Program-made: the position numbers and the translations under genes
Assembly (NCBI RefSeq): GCF_902706195.1
Contig: NZ_CACSJO010000009.1
Coordinates: 62,001-126,000, forward strand
Direction: 5' to 3'
Origin: Novosphingobium sp. 18050
GTDB taxonomy: Bacteria; Pseudomonadota; Alphaproteobacteria; Sphingomonadales; Sphingomonadaceae
DNA length: 64,000 nt
Part shown: one piece after another, positions 63,132 to 64,000 of the stretch
Layout: each line of letters opens with the position of its first letter
Position numbering within the stretch: the stretch's first letter is position 1
Notes under the pieces: model-generated
Told to the model about the DNA's origin: nothing
Databases searched by the model: none
The model's input: the letters and a program-made list of their open reading frames with translations, nothing else

Positions 63132-64000
63132 ATGTCCAGAAGTCTGACCCTGGGGCTGCTTGCTCCTCTCGCCCCGATCGCGCTGACTTTGGGTGGCTGC
63201 GCCGCTACTACGGCCAGCGTACCTGCCTCTGTTTCGACAGCAAAAGAGCCCGCGGTTTTCGACGCGGGCATGGTCAGCGCGGCAGACCCGCGCGCCGCCG
63301 ATGCCGGGGCCGAGATCCTGCGGCAGGGCGGCACCGCCACCGACGCGGCGATCGCGACGATGCTGGCGCTGAATGTGGTCGAGCCGCAAAGCTCGGGCAT
63401 CGGCGGCGGCGGTTTCCTGCTGCTGGCCGATGAGCAGGGCCACGTCGAATCGTGGGATGGCCGCGAAACCGCACCCAAAGCCGCGACTCCTTCGCGCTTC
63501 CTCGATGCCTCGGGCCAGCCGCTGCCGTTCCGTAACGCGGTGATCGGCGGCCGCAGCGTCGGCGTTCCCGGCAATATCGCCATGGCTGCAAAGGCCCATG
63601 CCGGACATGGCAGGCTTCCCTGGGCGCAGCTGTTCCAGCCCGCCATCCGCCTTGCCCGCGACGGCTTCATGCTGTCGCCGCGCGGCTATAACTCGCTTGC
63701 CCGTTCGGCTGACAGCGGTGCGCACGATCCGCAGGCCCGCGCGATTTTCTACGGCGCAGACGGCAAGCCGCTGCCGCAGGGCACCACGATCCGCAACCCC
63801 GCGCTCGCCGCTACGCTGGAGATGCTCGCCGCCAAGGGGCCCGAGGGTTTCTACAAGGGCGAACTCGCCCGCGAGATCGCCGCCAAGGTCGCCGCCGAAA
63901 CACCGTCCGACGGCAAGATGACTGCGGACGACATAGCCGCCTTCACCGCGAAGCAGCGCCCTGGCGTCTGCGCGAAGTACCGTGTCTACAAGATCTGCAG
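63132..64000 (+). CDS. ggt: gamma-glutamyltransferase, 3'-truncated by window end
   Basis: The first 289 residues are visible and the frame runs off the window. It has a lipoprotein-type leader with LTLGGCAAT (Cys23). The GGT N-terminal half follows (VSAADPRAADAGAEILRQGGTATDAAIATMLALNVVEPQSSGIGGGGF), with WDGRETAP near residue 116 and MTADDIAAF near 263. The catalytic Thr of the small subunit would lie downstream of the window. It hydrolyses or transfers gamma-glutamyl groups, for example of glutathione, outside the inner membrane. It follows pyrD by 11 bases. Confidence 0.93.
   Translation, partial: MSRSLTLGLLAPLAPIALTLGGCAATTASVPASVSTAKEPAVFDAGMVSAADPRAADAGAEILRQGGTATDAAIATMLALNVVEPQSSGIGGGGFLLLADEQGHVESWDGRETAPKAATPSRFLDASGQPLPFRNAVIGGRSVGVPGNIAMAAKAHAGHGRLPWAQLFQPAIRLARDGFMLSPRGYNSLARSADSGAHDPQARAIFYGADGKPLPQGTTIRNPALAATLEMLAAKGPEGFYKGELAREIAAKVAAETPSDGKMTADDIAAFTAKQRPGVCAKYRVYKIC

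Overview
The window is a stretch of GC-rich alphaproteobacterial chromosome, most likely from a Sphingomonadales bacterium near Novosphingobium or Erythrobacteraceae. This is inferred from gene content and order: a PopZ-family polar protein, the CtrA inhibitor SciP, an UrcA protein, an IsrR/Rrf2-sufB-DUF559-sufC-sufD-sufS-sufT-GNAT-sufA operon, sucC and etfBA without sucD, a TIGR01782-type TonB receptor coupled to a beta-propeller phytase, and scattered copies of the short palindromic repeat (core TTCGACAGGCTCAG) that is abundant in sphingomonad genomes. No prophage, integron, CRISPR array, rRNA operon or insertion sequence was found. Most of the window is core housekeeping DNA.

Layout. 0-6.5 kb: small membrane protein, 2Fe-2S ferredoxin, thioesterase, PopZ-like protein, TolC with a degenerate Pcm-like protein, class I fumarase, LysR regulator. 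6.5-11.5 kb: methylcrotonyl-CoA carboxylase genes (mccB, DUF3088, mccA), a secreted protein and a MaoC-type hydratase. 11.5-19.8 kb: LytS/LytTR two-component pair, UrcA, a small membrane protein/lipid kinase/phosphoesterase operon, a PadR-DUF1700-GIN envelope module with a clear operator, an RHH protein and a degenerate phosphoesterase. 19.8-26.6 kb: murA, galU, then gpmA-purE-purK-folA-ribF on the minus strand and a tRNA-Thr. 26.6-31.5 kb: TonB receptor and phytase behind tandem Pho-box-like repeats, and a lytic transglycosylase. 31.6-44.6 kb: ileS-lspA-DUF3035 lipoprotein, CorC-like protein, OmpA lipoprotein, metalloprotease/TPR protein, cysQ, sucC, etfBA, a TonB-C-like secreted protein. 44.6-53.8 kb: an RND efflux pump with DUF445 and GNAT genes, sciP with a coupled unknown gene, mnmA. 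53.4-64 kb: a serine-hydrolase-like pseudoenzyme, the complete suf operon and its Rrf2 regulator, pyrD and the start of a gamma-glutamyltransferase cut by the window end.

How the genes work together. The suf operon supplies Fe-S clusters to proteins such as fumarase and the ferredoxin. The mcc genes, EtfAB, fumarase and SucC belong to leucine/acyl-CoA oxidation and the TCA cycle. The TonB receptor-phytase pair looks like a phosphate-scavenging unit. TolC, the RND pump, MurA, LspA, the lytic transglycosylase and the PadR-GIN module serve the envelope.

The most interesting signals are regulatory or structural rather than a new gene island. They are two copies of the same 16-bp parS-like palindrome 45.6 kb apart, four 11-bp-spaced Pho-box-like repeats upstream of the phytase operon, a PadR operator overlapping a near-consensus promoter, a 22-bp near-perfect palindrome in front of etfBA, and four genes that keep an enzyme fold but have lost its catalytic residues. 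I saw no clear evidence of a wholly new multi-gene system. All calls rest on reading motifs by eye; no database search was run.
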